In this document: one piece after another, positions 8,482-19,041 of the stretch
Numbering within the stretch: the stretch's first letter is position 1
How the letters are laid out: the number at the start of each line of letters is the position of its first letter
Assembly (NCBI GenBank): GCA_964629765.1
Contig: CAZVTK010000063.1
Span: 1-23,615 of the forward strand
Length of the DNA: 23,615 bases
Direction of reading: 5' to 3'
From: RCIO01 sp964629765
GTDB taxonomy: Bacteria; Pseudomonadota; Alphaproteobacteria; Rhizobiales; Rhizobiaceae
Program-made: the position numbers and the translations under genes
The notes under the pieces: generated by a model
What the model was told of the DNA's origin: nothing
The model's database searches: none
What the model saw: only the letters and a program-made list of their open reading frames with translations

Positions 8482-8593
8482 TGCGGCAGGATTGCGCAAA
8501 ACCGCCTGAAATGAAAGCACTTTGTGCGGTGCGGCAGGGCACGCTTTTGCACTGCGCCACGACCCGCCGCGGCTTGAGCCAGCGCATGCCGCA
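8482..8593. promoter_or_regulatory. Three TGCGGCA/TGCCGCA sites, candidate PhaR operators
   Basis: TGCGGCA occurs at 8482-8488 and 8530-8536, and its complement TGCCGCA at 8587-8593. A TTGCGCAA palindrome (8492-8499) and ACTGCG repeats (8551 and 8593) lie alongside. PhaR proteins of Paracoccus and Rhodobacter are known to bind TGC-rich sequences. The rightmost site ends 13 bp before the predicted phaA -35 box. Assignment to PhaR is inference. Confidence 0.45.
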
Positions 8594-8606
8594 CTGCGAA
8601 ACGGCT

Positions 8607-8637
8607 TTGACAGCGGCCGCGGAAATGGCCAGATAAA
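8607..8637 (+). promoter_or_regulatory. Putative phaA promoter
   Basis: A perfect TTGACA (8607-8612) is followed after 19 bp by GATAAA (8632-8637), four of six matches to TATAAT. It lies 48 bp before the phaA start. The spacer is longer than ideal. Confidence 0.5.
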
Positions 8638-8684
8638 AGGCGGACGAGGCCGCGCGATGGCGGCGCCCAAGGGGAGTTGAGCTG

Positions 8685-9854
8685 ATGGCCAATGCACAAT
8701 CGATCGTCATTGCCGGCGCGGCGCGCACGCCGGTCGGTTCCTTCAACGGCGCCTTCGCCGACACGCCGGCCCATGTCCTCGGCGCGGTGGCCATCAAGGC
8801 CGCGCTGGAGCGCGCCGGGGTCGACCCGAAGGAGGTGGACGAGGTGATCCTCGGCCAGATTCTCTCCGCCGGCCAGGGCCAGAACCCGGCGCGGCAGGCG
8901 GCGCGGGCCGCCGGCATCCCCGACGAGGCGACGTCCTGGGGGCTGAACCAGCTCTGCGGCTCGGGCCTGCGCGCCATCGCGGTCGGCATGCAGCAGATCG
9001 CCACGGGCGACGCTGACATCATCGTCGCCGGTGGGCAGGAATCCATGACCCTCGCCCCCCACGCGCAATATCTGCGCGCCGGCACCAAGATGGGCGACCT
9101 GAAGCTCATCGACACCATGATCAAGGACGGGCTGACCGACGCCTTCTACGGCTACCACATGGGCAACACCGCCGAGAACGTCGCCCGCCAGTGGCAGCTT
9201 TCGCGCGACGTGCAGGACCAGTTCGCGGTCGCCTCGCAGAACAAGGCCGAGGCCGCGCAGAAGGCGGGCCGCTTCAGGGACGAGATCGTCCCCGTCACGC
9301 TCAAGACCCGCAAGGGCGACGTGGTGGTCGAGAACGACGAATATATCCGCCACGGCGCCACGCTGGAGGCCATGCAAAAGCTGAAGCCGGCCTTCGACAA
9401 GGAAGGCACGGTGACCGCCGCCAACGCCTCCGGCATCAATGACGGCGCCGCCGCCGTGGTGCTGATGACCGAGGCCGAGGCCGCGAAGCGCGGCATCACC
9501 CCGCTGGTGCGCATCGTCTCGTGGGCGACCGCCGGCGTCGACCCGCAGATCATGGGCACCGGCCCGATCCCCGCCTCGCGCAAGGCGCTCCAGAAGGCCG
9601 GCTGGAAGGTCGACGACCTCGACCTCGTCGAGGCCAACGAGGCTTTCGCCGCGCAGGCCTGCGCGGTCAACAAGGACATGGGCTGGAACCCGGAGATCGT
9701 GAACGTCAACGGCGGCGCCATCGCCATCGGCCATCCGATCGGCGCGTCGGGCGCCCGCGTCTTCAACACGCTGGTCTACGAGATGCGCCGCCGATGCACA
9801 GCGTGGCGATGTGCGTGGAAAGAAGCGAATAGCGAAATAGCGAGTAGCGAATAG
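8685..9854 (+). CDS. phaA: Acetyl-CoA acetyltransferase (beta-ketothiolase) with disrupted 3' end
   Basis: This thiolase condenses two acetyl-CoA into acetoacetyl-CoA, the first step of PHB synthesis. The nucleophile Cys91 (NQLCGSG) and His350 (AIAIGHPIGASG) are present and the first 370 residues read as a normal PhaA. After YEMRRR (ending 9794) the expected GLATLCIGGGMG block, which holds the second catalytic cysteine, is absent. Instead 19 unrelated residues run into the downstream repeat and stop at 9854. A normal-looking PhaA ending (VAMCVERSE, stop) is found in another frame at 9803-9832, implying a net loss of about 40 bases. As written, the product should lack condensation activity; an assembly or sequencing error is a real alternative. 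The start is backed by GGGGAG 8 bases upstream. It is followed by phaB. Confidence 0.85.
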   Translation: MANAQSIVIAGAARTPVGSFNGAFADTPAHVLGAVAIKAALERAGVDPKEVDEVILGQILSAGQGQNPARQAARAAGIPDEATSWGLNQLCGSGLRAIAVGMQQIATGDADIIVAGGQESMTLAPHAQYLRAGTKMGDLKLIDTMIKDGLTDAFYGYHMGNTAENVARQWQLSRDVQDQFAVASQNKAEAAQKAGRFRDEIVPVTLKTRKGDVVVENDEYIRHGATLEAMQKLKPAFDKEGTVTAANASGINDGAAAVVLMTEAEAAKRGITPLVRIVSWATAGVDPQIMGTGPIPASRKALQKAGWKVDDLDLVEANEAFAAQACAVNKDMGWNPEIVNVNGGAIAIGHPIGASGARVFNTLVYEMRRRCTAWRCAWKEANSEIASSE

Positions 9855-9918
9855 GGGGAAAGAACGGCGAAGGCGGTTGGGGCGATCCCCACTCGCTATT
9901 CGCTACTCCCTATTCGCT
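9824..9918. repeat. Imperfect inverted repeat built of GCGAATA-type units
   Basis: The left arm (about 9824-9858) is a run of near-tandem units GCGAATA, GCGAAATA, GCGAGTA, GCGAATA. The right arm (9887-9918) carries the complementary units. The arms are 30-35 bp and pair with a few mismatches around a loop of about 28 bases. The element sits between phaA and phaB and overlaps the last codons of the disrupted phaA frame. It resembles the palindromic intergenic repeats common in Mesorhizobium-like genomes. Confidence 0.8.
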
Positions 9919-9944
9919 CTCCGACCAAAGGGAGGAGGAATACC

Positions 9945-10667
9945 ATGTCACGAGTGGCGCTCGTCACCGGAGGCTCGCGCGGCATAGGCGCGGCGATCTC
10001 GGTGGCGCTGAAGGATGCCGGCTATCATGTCGCGGCCAACTACGCCGGCAACGACGAGGCGGCGGCGAAGTTCAAGGCCGAGACCGGCATTCCCGTCTTC
10101 AAGTGGAGCGTGGCCGAGTACGACGCCTGCGTCGCCGGCATCAAGAAGGTCGAGGCCGAGCTCGGCCCGGTCGAGGTGCTGGTCAACAATGCCGGCATCA
10201 CCCGCGACGCCATGTTCCACCGCATGACGCCGCAGCAGTGGAAAGAAGTGATCGACACCAATCTTTCCGGCGTCTTCAACATGACCCATCCGCTGTGGAA
10301 CGGCATGCGCGAACGCAAGTTCGGGCGGATCGTCACCATCTCCTCCATCAACGGCCAGAAGGGCCAGATGGGGCAGGCCAACTATTCGGCCGCCAAGGCG
10401 GGCGACATCGGCTTCAGCCGCGCGCTGGCGCAGGAGGGCGCGAAGGCCGGCATCACGGTGAACGTGGTGGCGCCGGGCTACATCGCCACCGACATGGTGA
10501 TGGCCGTGCCGGAGAAGGTGCGCGAGGCGATCGTCGCGCAGATCCCGGTCGGCCGACTCGGCGAGGCCGCGGAGATCGCGCGCTGCGTGGTCTTCCTCGC
10601 CTCCGACGAGGCCGGCTTCATCACCGGGTCGACGATCTCGGCGAACGGCGGCCAGTTCTTCTCGTAG
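9945..10667 (+). CDS. phaB: Acetoacetyl-CoA reductase
   Basis: This 240-residue short-chain dehydrogenase reduces acetoacetyl-CoA to (R)-3-hydroxybutyryl-CoA with NADPH, the second step of PHB synthesis. The cofactor motif TGGSRGIG is at residues 8-15, NNAG at 81-84, and the catalytic Ser134, Tyr147 and Lys151 sit in TISSINGQKGQMGQANYSAAKAG. The spacing and the QKGQMGQANYSAAKAG block match PhaB rather than FabG, the closest alternative. A strong GGAGGAGG lies just before the ATG. It follows phaA by 90 bp, with an inverted repeat in the gap that could act as an mRNA hairpin. No PHB synthase gene (phaC) is in the window, which is usual for rhizobia. Confidence 0.95.
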   Translation: MSRVALVTGGSRGIGAAISVALKDAGYHVAANYAGNDEAAAKFKAETGIPVFKWSVAEYDACVAGIKKVEAELGPVEVLVNNAGITRDAMFHRMTPQQWKEVIDTNLSGVFNMTHPLWNGMRERKFGRIVTISSINGQKGQMGQANYSAAKAGDIGFSRALAQEGAKAGITVNVVAPGYIATDMVMAVPEKVREAIVAQIPVGRLGEAAEIARCVVFLASDEAGFITGSTISANGGQFFS

Positions 10668-10685
10668 GGCGCGGCGCGGGCAGGC

Positions 10686-10829
10686 ACCCCTCATCCGTCG
10701 CTTTCGGCGACACCTTCTCCCACAAGGGGAGAAGGGAGGGCGCCTCTTCCTTCTCCCCTTGTGGGGTCCGAAGGACGGGTGCGAAGCACCCAGGGCGGTG
10801 GCCGAGCGAAGCGAGGTCGGATGAGGGGT
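10686..10829. repeat. Rhizobial intergenic mosaic-type inverted repeat
   Basis: The ends are perfect inverted copies, ACCCCTCATCC (10686-10696) and GGATGAGGGGT (10819-10829). Inside lie a CTTCTCC...GGGGAGAAGG hairpin (10714-10734), a second CCTTCTCCCC block at 10749-10758, and a GGGTGC-GAA-GCACCC hairpin (about 10777-10791). This composition and the CCCTCATCC termini resemble RIME-like elements found in many copies in Rhizobiales genomes. It lies between phaB and the shared terminator and encodes no protein. Confidence 0.78.
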
Positions 10830-10862
10830 CGAAAAGAGCCCCGTCCAGCAAAATAGCCGGCT

Positions 10863-10900
10863 CAAACAAAAACGGCGCCTCGCGGCGCCGTTTTTGTTTG
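10863..10900. terminator. Bidirectional terminator between phaB and aqpZ
   Basis: A perfect 17-bp stem (10863-10879 with 10884-10900) has a TCGC loop. The core is GGCGCC-rich with A5 on one side and T5 on the other, so it can end transcription from phaB (+) and from the convergent aqpZ (-). Confidence 0.93.
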
Positions 10901-10914
10901 CGAGTAGACCCCGC

Positions 10915-11604
10915 TCAACGGTCGCTGCCGAACAGCGCGTTGTGGACGACACCGGCAATGCCCGCGCCGACGATCGGCGCCACGATGAACAGCCAGAGCT
11001 GCTGGAGCGCCCATCCGTCGGCGAACAGCGCCACGCCGAGCGAGCGGGCGGGATTGACCGACGTGTTGGTCACCGGAATCGAGATCAGGTGGATCAGCGT
11101 CAGCGCAAGGCCGATCGCGATGGGCGCGAAGCCGGCCGGGATACGGCCCGTCGTGGTCGTGCTGATGATGATCATCAGGAACATGAAGGTGAGAACGACC
11201 TCGATGACCAGCGCCGAGGTCAGCGAATAGCCGCCCGGCGAATGCTCGCCATAGCCGTTGGACGCGAAGCCGCCGGCCGCGAAGCCGGCCTTGCCGGTGG
11301 CGATCAGGTAGAGCACTGCCGCGGCGACGACCGCGCCGGCGATCTGGGCAACCACGTAGCCGAGCACGTCCTTGGCCGGGAAGCGGCCGGCGGCGAGCAG
11401 GCCGACCGTCACGGCCGGATTGAAATGGCCGCCCGAAATGCTGCCGAAGGCGTAGGCGCCGGTCAGCACGGTCAGGCCGAAGGCCAGCGCGACGCCGGCG
11501 AAGCCGATGCCGAGCTCCGGAAAGGCCGCCGCCAGCACAGCGCTGCCGCAGCCGCCGAAGACGAGCCAGAATGTGCCGAGGAACTCGGCCGAAAGCTTCT
11601 TCAT
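10915..11604 (-). CDS. aqpZ: Aquaporin Z, water channel
   Basis: This inner-membrane MIP-family channel of 229 residues has six membrane spans and two half-helices, with NPA boxes at residues 62-64 (SGGHFNPAVT) and 184-186 (NTSVNPARSLG). The selectivity-filter His172 and Arg187 are in the positions expected of a water-specific AqpZ rather than a glycerol facilitator. The N-terminus MKKLSAEFLGTFWLVFGGCG is typical. The ATG at 11604 is preceded by GAGGAGGGATC. The gene is monocistronic, ends 14 bp from the shared terminator, and is divergent from the helicase gene across 514 bp. An in-frame upstream extension exists but has no aquaporin-like sequence. Confidence 0.95.
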   Translation of the reverse strand: MKKLSAEFLGTFWLVFGGCGSAVLAAAFPELGIGFAGVALAFGLTVLTGAYAFGSISGGHFNPAVTVGLLAAGRFPAKDVLGYVVAQIAGAVVAAAVLYLIATGKAGFAAGGFASNGYGEHSPGGYSLTSALVIEVVLTFMFLMIIISTTTTGRIPAGFAPIAIGLALTLIHLISIPVTNTSVNPARSLGVALFADGWALQQLWLFIVAPIVGAGIAGVVHNALFGSDR

Positions 11605-12118
11605 GGATGATCCCTCCTCATACCGTAGTCGAAGTCCCACCCACGGAAGGAGCCCGCCACGGCGCGTCAAATCAATGCCTTGCGGCGCTGCCTGGGAAAT
11701 AGCCACAGGAATATTGCACGCGAGGCGCAGGCAGGCAGGCTCCGGACAGCCTCCCGCCTGTTGACTCCGCCGCGATTCGGAGTCCGTCGGCAGAAGCGGC
11801 CGGATGGCGGAATCGCCGCCGGATTCGCGCCGACTCCGCGCCGGCGCGCCGAGCCGATTCAGCATATGGGACCGCCGTCCCGGCAGTCCTCTATATGTTG
11901 TGTCGAACAAAGCATGAATCGGCCGGAGTCAGCGATTCGTCGCCGATTCGTTCGGGAGTCGTTCGCGGATCGGGCTGCAACCCCTGTTTTGCACGGCGCC
12001 GGACCCCATATGCCGGCGGTCGACAACCGGGGCCAGCAACCGGGGATGGAACCGCGCCGCCGCGCGTGCTAGACGGCGCGTTCTTCCCCGACGGTCCGGA
12101 AAGGCCGCCGCACGCCGC
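11605..12118. other. 514-bp gene-free divergent region between aqpZ and helicase
   Basis: No convincing gene is seen; open frames here are shadows with no ribosome-binding site or family resemblance. The region contains the aqpZ leader, a dense GANTC cluster (separate entry), and small inverted repeats GACTCCG/CGGAGTC (11763-11784) and GGGAC/GTCCC (11868-11881). A promoter for the helicase operon must lie here, but I cannot place it with confidence. Confidence 0.6.
11763..11960. repeat. GANTC cluster with degenerate 10-11 bp tandem units
   Basis: Twelve GANTC sites occur in 198 bp, starting at 11763, 11774, 11780, 11810, 11822, 11832, 11856, 11916, 11926, 11934, 11945 and 11956. Several are 10-11 bp apart. 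From 11934 the sequence is three 11-base units: GATTCGTCGCC, GATTCGTTCGG, GAGTCGTTCGC. GANTC is the CcrM methylation site in Alphaproteobacteria. Function is unknown. Confidence 0.75.
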
Positions 12119-15462
<3,344 letters not shown>

Positions 15463-15463
<1 letters not shown>

Positions 15464-15855
15464 TGGCGGAAGCCGCGGGCCATACGGGGCGCCAGCGGCT
15501 CGACAAATGGCTGTTCTTCGCCCGGGTGGTCAAGTCGCGGACGCTGGCCGCCAGGCTGGTCGAGGCCGGCAAGGTGCGTATCAACGGCGACAAGGTGCTC
15601 CAGCCCGCCCATGCGGTGAAGCCGGGCGACGGCCTGACCATCACGCTCGAGCGGCAGGTTCTGGTTCTGAAGGTTCTGGCGTCTGGCACAAGGCGCGGCC
15701 CGGCGCCGGAGGCGCGGCTGCTCTACGAAGATCTGACCCCGCCGGCCGCGCAGCCCGCGCCCGCGGCCCGCGCCCATGCGGTGCGCGACGGCGGCGCGGG
15801 CCGGCCCACCAAGCGCGAGCGGCGCATGACGGATCGTCTCCTCGACACGGATTGA
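15463..15855 (+). CDS. S4-domain RNA-binding protein, Hsp15-like
   Basis: This 130-residue protein starts with an S4 RNA-binding domain (about residues 10-75: QRLDKWLFFARVVKSRTLAARLVEAGKVRINGDKV split over two helices and a turn), followed by a proline/alanine-rich linker and a basic end, RPTKRERRMTDRLLD. The architecture matches Hsp15 (HslR), which binds the 50S subunit carrying stalled nascent chains in E. coli; the same role here is inference. The ATG at 15463 shares its A with the helicase TGA, a TGATG overlap. A GTG one codon upstream is less likely. Its fixed place after the helicase suggests the two act on related RNA substrates. Confidence 0.9.
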
Positions 15856-15929
15856 ACGGTCGGCCCGGCCCCGCGGCGCGGCGGAGGAATCGCCTTCCGC
15901 CGGCGCCCCGCTTGCGCGAAAACGTCGCC

Positions 15930-15958
15930 TTGCATGGCCCGGTCAAAGGAACTAGGTC
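15930..15958 (+). promoter_or_regulatory. Putative fdxA promoter
   Basis: TTGCAT (15930-15935), 17-bp spacer, TAGGTC (15953-15958), 38 bp before the fdxA ATG. The same TTG-N17-TAGG layout occurs before carD and the L,D-transpeptidase gene. Confidence 0.4.
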
Positions 15959-15996
15959 AGTCGCGTTGTCCCGATGCCTCGCTCGCGACCCCTGCC

Positions 15997-16335
15997 ATGA
16001 CCTATCTCGTTACCGACAACTGCATTCGCTGCAAATATACCGACTGCGTGGAAGTCTGTCCCGTCGACTGCTTCTATGAAGGCGAGAACATGCTCGTCAT
16101 CCATCCCGACGAGTGCATCGACTGCGGCGTGTGCGAGCCCGAATGCCCGGCCGACGCGATCAAGCCCGACACCGAGCCGGGCCTGGACAAGTGGCTGAAG
16201 GTGAACACCGAATATTCCGCCCTGTGGCCCAACATCACCGTCAAGCGCGATCCGCCGGACGACGCCAAGGAGATGGACGGCCTCGAAGGCAAGTTCGAGA
16301 AGTATTTTTCGCCGGAGCCGGGCCCCGGCAACTGA
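15997..16335 (+). CDS. fdxA: Seven-iron ferredoxin FdxA
   Basis: This 112-residue cytosolic electron carrier begins MTYLVTDNCIRCKYTDCVEVCPVDCFYEG. Compared with Azotobacter ferredoxin I, Cys9, Cys17 and Cys50 would ligate the [3Fe-4S] cluster and Cys21, Cys40, Cys43 and Cys46 the [4Fe-4S] cluster; Cys25 corresponds to the conserved free cysteine. The C-terminal half (LNKWLKVN-like region, WPNITVKRDPPDDA) matches the long FdxA form. The ATG at 15997 is fixed by homology; the ribosome-binding site is weak and an in-frame upstream extension is not ferredoxin-like. It sits between the S4 protein and CarD, a conserved alphaproteobacterial order. Its redox partner cannot be told from this window. 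Confidence 0.96.
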   Translation: MTYLVTDNCIRCKYTDCVEVCPVDCFYEGENMLVIHPDECIDCGVCEPECPADAIKPDTEPGLDKWLKVNTEYSALWPNITVKRDPPDDAKEMDGLEGKFEKYFSPEPGPGN

Positions 16336-16437
16336 AGCGGCCAACTGAAGCGGCAAGAGCCGATCGATATTCTTTCCGGCCGGCATATGGTTAACGCCGC
16401 CGGTCCGGCCGGTTGCGTTCGCCAGTGCGGCAAATTG

Positions 16438-16466
16438 TTGATTCTTGCGCCTTTTTGTGCTAGGCT
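16438..16466 (+). promoter_or_regulatory. Putative carD promoter
   Basis: TTGATT (16438-16443), 17-bp spacer, TAGGCT (16461-16466). If used, transcription would start near 16473, giving a leader of about 220 bases that includes a terminator-like hairpin. Confidence 0.42.
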
Positions 16467-16540
16467 CGAAAAAATGCCGGTGACACTTCGTCGATCAATC
16501 GCGCGGAAGCGTTAATCAACGAAAGATCAGAGCGACACCC

Positions 16541-16567
16541 GGACCGGGGCGACCCCGGGGTCTTTTT
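16541..16567 (+). terminator. Terminator-like hairpin ahead of carD
   Basis: GGGG (16546-16549) pairs with CCCC around a CGA loop, extended by GACC/GGTC with a two-base bulge, then TTTTTG. It may end fdxA transcription or act as a leader attenuator for carD. It lies more than 200 bp from the fdxA stop. Confidence 0.6.
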
Positions 16568-16696
16568 GCGTCCATGGGGCGCCGAAGGCCCGCCCGGCGC
16601 CCGATCCGCGTGTCCCCCGATCCGTGTCCGGAGCCGGCAGCGCATGCCTATGGGCCGGGCACCCGCATCCGGCTTCACAACAGGAGTTTCAGGCGT

Positions 16697-17269
16697 ATGG
16701 CAACCCCCCAGAAGAAGACGGCGACGCGCAATGGCTTCAAGGCCGGCGAGTTCATCGTGTATCCCGCGCATGGCGTCGGCCAGATCAGCGCGATCGAGGA
16801 ACAGGAAGTCGCGGGGATGAAGCTGGAACTGTTCGTCATCGATTTCCAGAAGGACAAGATGCGCCTCAAGGTGCCGGTGGCGAAAGCCGCCTCCATCGGC
16901 ATGCGCAAGCTGTCGGAGACGGACTATGTCGACCGCGCGCTGAAGGTGGTGCAGGGCCGCGCGCGCGTGAAGCGCACCATGTGGTCGCGCCGCGCGCAGG
17001 AATACGACGCCAAGATCAATTCGGGCGACCTGATCTCGATCTCCGAAGTGGTGCGCGACCTCTATCGCGCCGAGAACCAGCCCGAGCAGTCCTATTCCGA
17101 GCGGCAGCTCTACGAGGCCGCGCTCGACCGCATGGCGCGCGAGATCGCCGCGGTGAACCGCGTGTCGGAGACGGAGGCCGTGCGTCTGATCGAGGCGAAC
17201 CTCGCCAAGGGCCCGCGCCGCGGCGCCAAGGCCGAGGCGGAGGAAGCCGAGCAGGAAGAGGCGGCGTAA
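16697..17269 (+). CDS. carD: CarD/CdnL-family transcription regulator
   Basis: This 190-residue protein binds the RNA polymerase beta subunit and stabilises open complexes at housekeeping promoters in relatives (CdnL of Caulobacter and Myxococcus). The N-terminal RNAP-interaction domain (about residues 14-72) has FKAGEFIVYPAHGVGQISAIEEQEVAGMKLELFVI split over beta strands. The C-terminal helical domain contains KRTMWSRRAQEYDAKINSGD and SYSERQLYEAALDRMAREIAAV. The extreme C-terminus is an acidic EAEEAEQEEAA tail. The ATG at 16697 has AGGAG 10 bases upstream; an in-frame extension to 16574 would cross the leader and is rejected. A terminator follows at 17315. The long leader suggests control at the RNA level, but this is inference. 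Confidence 0.94.
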   Translation: MATPQKKTATRNGFKAGEFIVYPAHGVGQISAIEEQEVAGMKLELFVIDFQKDKMRLKVPVAKAASIGMRKLSETDYVDRALKVVQGRARVKRTMWSRRAQEYDAKINSGDLISISEVVRDLYRAENQPEQSYSERQLYEAALDRMAREIAAVNRVSETEAVRLIEANLAKGPRRGAKAEAEEAEQEEAA

Positions 17270-17314
17270 GCACCGTCTTTCCGGCCGGCAATTTCGTTCG
17301 GCAATACAATCGCG

Positions 17315-17338
17315 GACCCGGCCTTCGGCCGGGTCTTT
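17315..17338 (+). terminator. Terminator after carD
   Basis: A perfect 9-bp stem, GACCCGGCC (17315-17323) with GGCCGGGTC (17327-17335), has a TTC loop and a short TTT tail. The weak T run leaves efficiency uncertain. It lies between carD and a convergent small gene. Confidence 0.75.
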
Positions 17339-17354
17339 GCGTTCGGGGGACGTT

Positions 17355-17636
17355 TCAGCCGGATCCGTCCGTGTCGTCCACCCTCAGCGGCCGCTTCCAG
17401 ATGACCGGCGATTCGGCCTGCGCCAATTCGGTTCGGGAGTCCCTTGCGGCTTCGCCCGGCGGCAAGGACCGCGGCGGACCGGGATCGAAGGCATAGCTTG
17501 CCGTCGGGTCCGGCCGGTGGGCGCGATGGCCGTAGCCATAGGGGCCGCGCCAGTCGCCCTGCGGCGAACTGCCCTGCCCTTCCATCTCTGCCGCACTGCG
17601 TTTTTCGCGCGGAGCGCCGCGCTCATCTCCCGACAT
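17355..17636 (-). CDS. Small hydrophilic protein of unknown function
   Basis: This 93-residue protein starts MSGDERGAPREKRSAAEMEGQ and is rich in Gly, Pro, Arg and acidic residues, with a GDWRGPYGYGHRAHRPDPTASYAFDPGPP segment split by prolines and an ending of ESPVIWKRPLRVDDTDGSG. It looks largely disordered and has no signal peptide or membrane segment. The start is well supported: AAGGAGG lies six bases before the ATG at 17636, whereas the longer open frame to 17831 has no such site. I do not recognise the family. It is convergent with carD across that gene's terminator. Confidence 0.7.
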   Translation of the reverse strand: MSGDERGAPREKRSAAEMEGQGSSPQGDWRGPYGYGHRAHRPDPTASYAFDPGPPRSLPPGEAARDSRTELAQAESPVIWKRPLRVDDTDGSG

Positions 17637-17867
17637 CGCCGCCTCCTTGGCCGTGTCGCCCGAAAGCGAGAACCGAACGCGATTCAACGATTGCGGCGTG
17701 CCGGCGTTGCGGCTGCCGGCCCCGCGATCCGCGGCAGGGTTAATGCCGGGTTGACGCCGTTTGGCGGCGGCAAACCCTGTTTCTCCCGCCCGCATTTGAC
17801 CCGCACTTGAATTGCCGCGTTCCAGCGGCAATAAGGCAGGGCGACCTCAAGAGGCACCACAGGGGCG

Positions 17868-18011
17868 ATGCCGACACTCTTCCGCCTGCTCGTCATCCTC
17901 GGCGTGATCGTCGCCGTCGTCTACGGCACGATGTTCGCGCTCGCCAATTTCGTGCAGCCCAATGTCGCGGAGATCTCCGTGCGCGTGCCGTCCGACCGCT
18001 TCAGCCGCTGA
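17868..18011 (+). CDS. 47-residue single-pass membrane peptide upstream of xerD
   Basis: The frame encodes MPTLFRLLVILGVIVAVVYG followed by TMFALANFVQPNVAEISVRVPSDRFSR split over a short periplasmic or cytosolic tail. One membrane span covers about residues 5-27. The stop lies 7 bp before the xerD ATG, suggesting co-transcription. Purine-rich GAGG and AGGGG sequences precede the start but at non-ideal distances. It is too short for many gene callers. I believe small proteins of this kind precede xerD in other rhizobia, but I cannot verify that here. No function can be assigned. Confidence 0.65.
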   Translation: MPTLFRLLVILGVIVAVVYGTMFALANFVQPNVAEISVRVPSDRFSR

Positions 18012-18018
18012 CGCAGCC

Positions 18019-18942
<924 letters not shown>

Positions 18943-19041
18943 GGGCACTCCCGCTATTTGAGGCAGGAATTCCCGGCTTTCGATCGTTTCAGAGGGTCGG
19001 CCGCGCCACGCGCGCATCCTTCATTGCGAGCCGCCAGCCGA

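Larger units (their letters stand above)
16336..16696. other. 361-bp region between fdxA and carD
   Basis: No gene is seen. The region contains a candidate carD promoter (16438-16466) and a GC hairpin with a T run (16541-16567) that lies between that promoter and the carD start. Early in the region a short sequence, AACTGAAGCGGC, is directly repeated (16331-16353). Confidence 0.6.

Noticed and set aside
9824..9918. CRISPR-like reading of the GCGAATA repeated units
   Set aside because: The units are 7-8 bases, contiguous and arranged as a palindrome, with no spacers and no cas genes.
11763..11960. Replication origin suggested by the GANTC cluster
   Set aside because: No DnaA boxes or AT-rich unwinding region was seen, and the neighbours are not the hemE/parA/dnaA-type genes expected at an alphaproteobacterial origin.
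11680..12072. Possible small gene between aqpZ and the helicase
   Set aside because: There is no ribosome-binding site or recognisable domain, and the frame is dominated by the GANTC repeat region.
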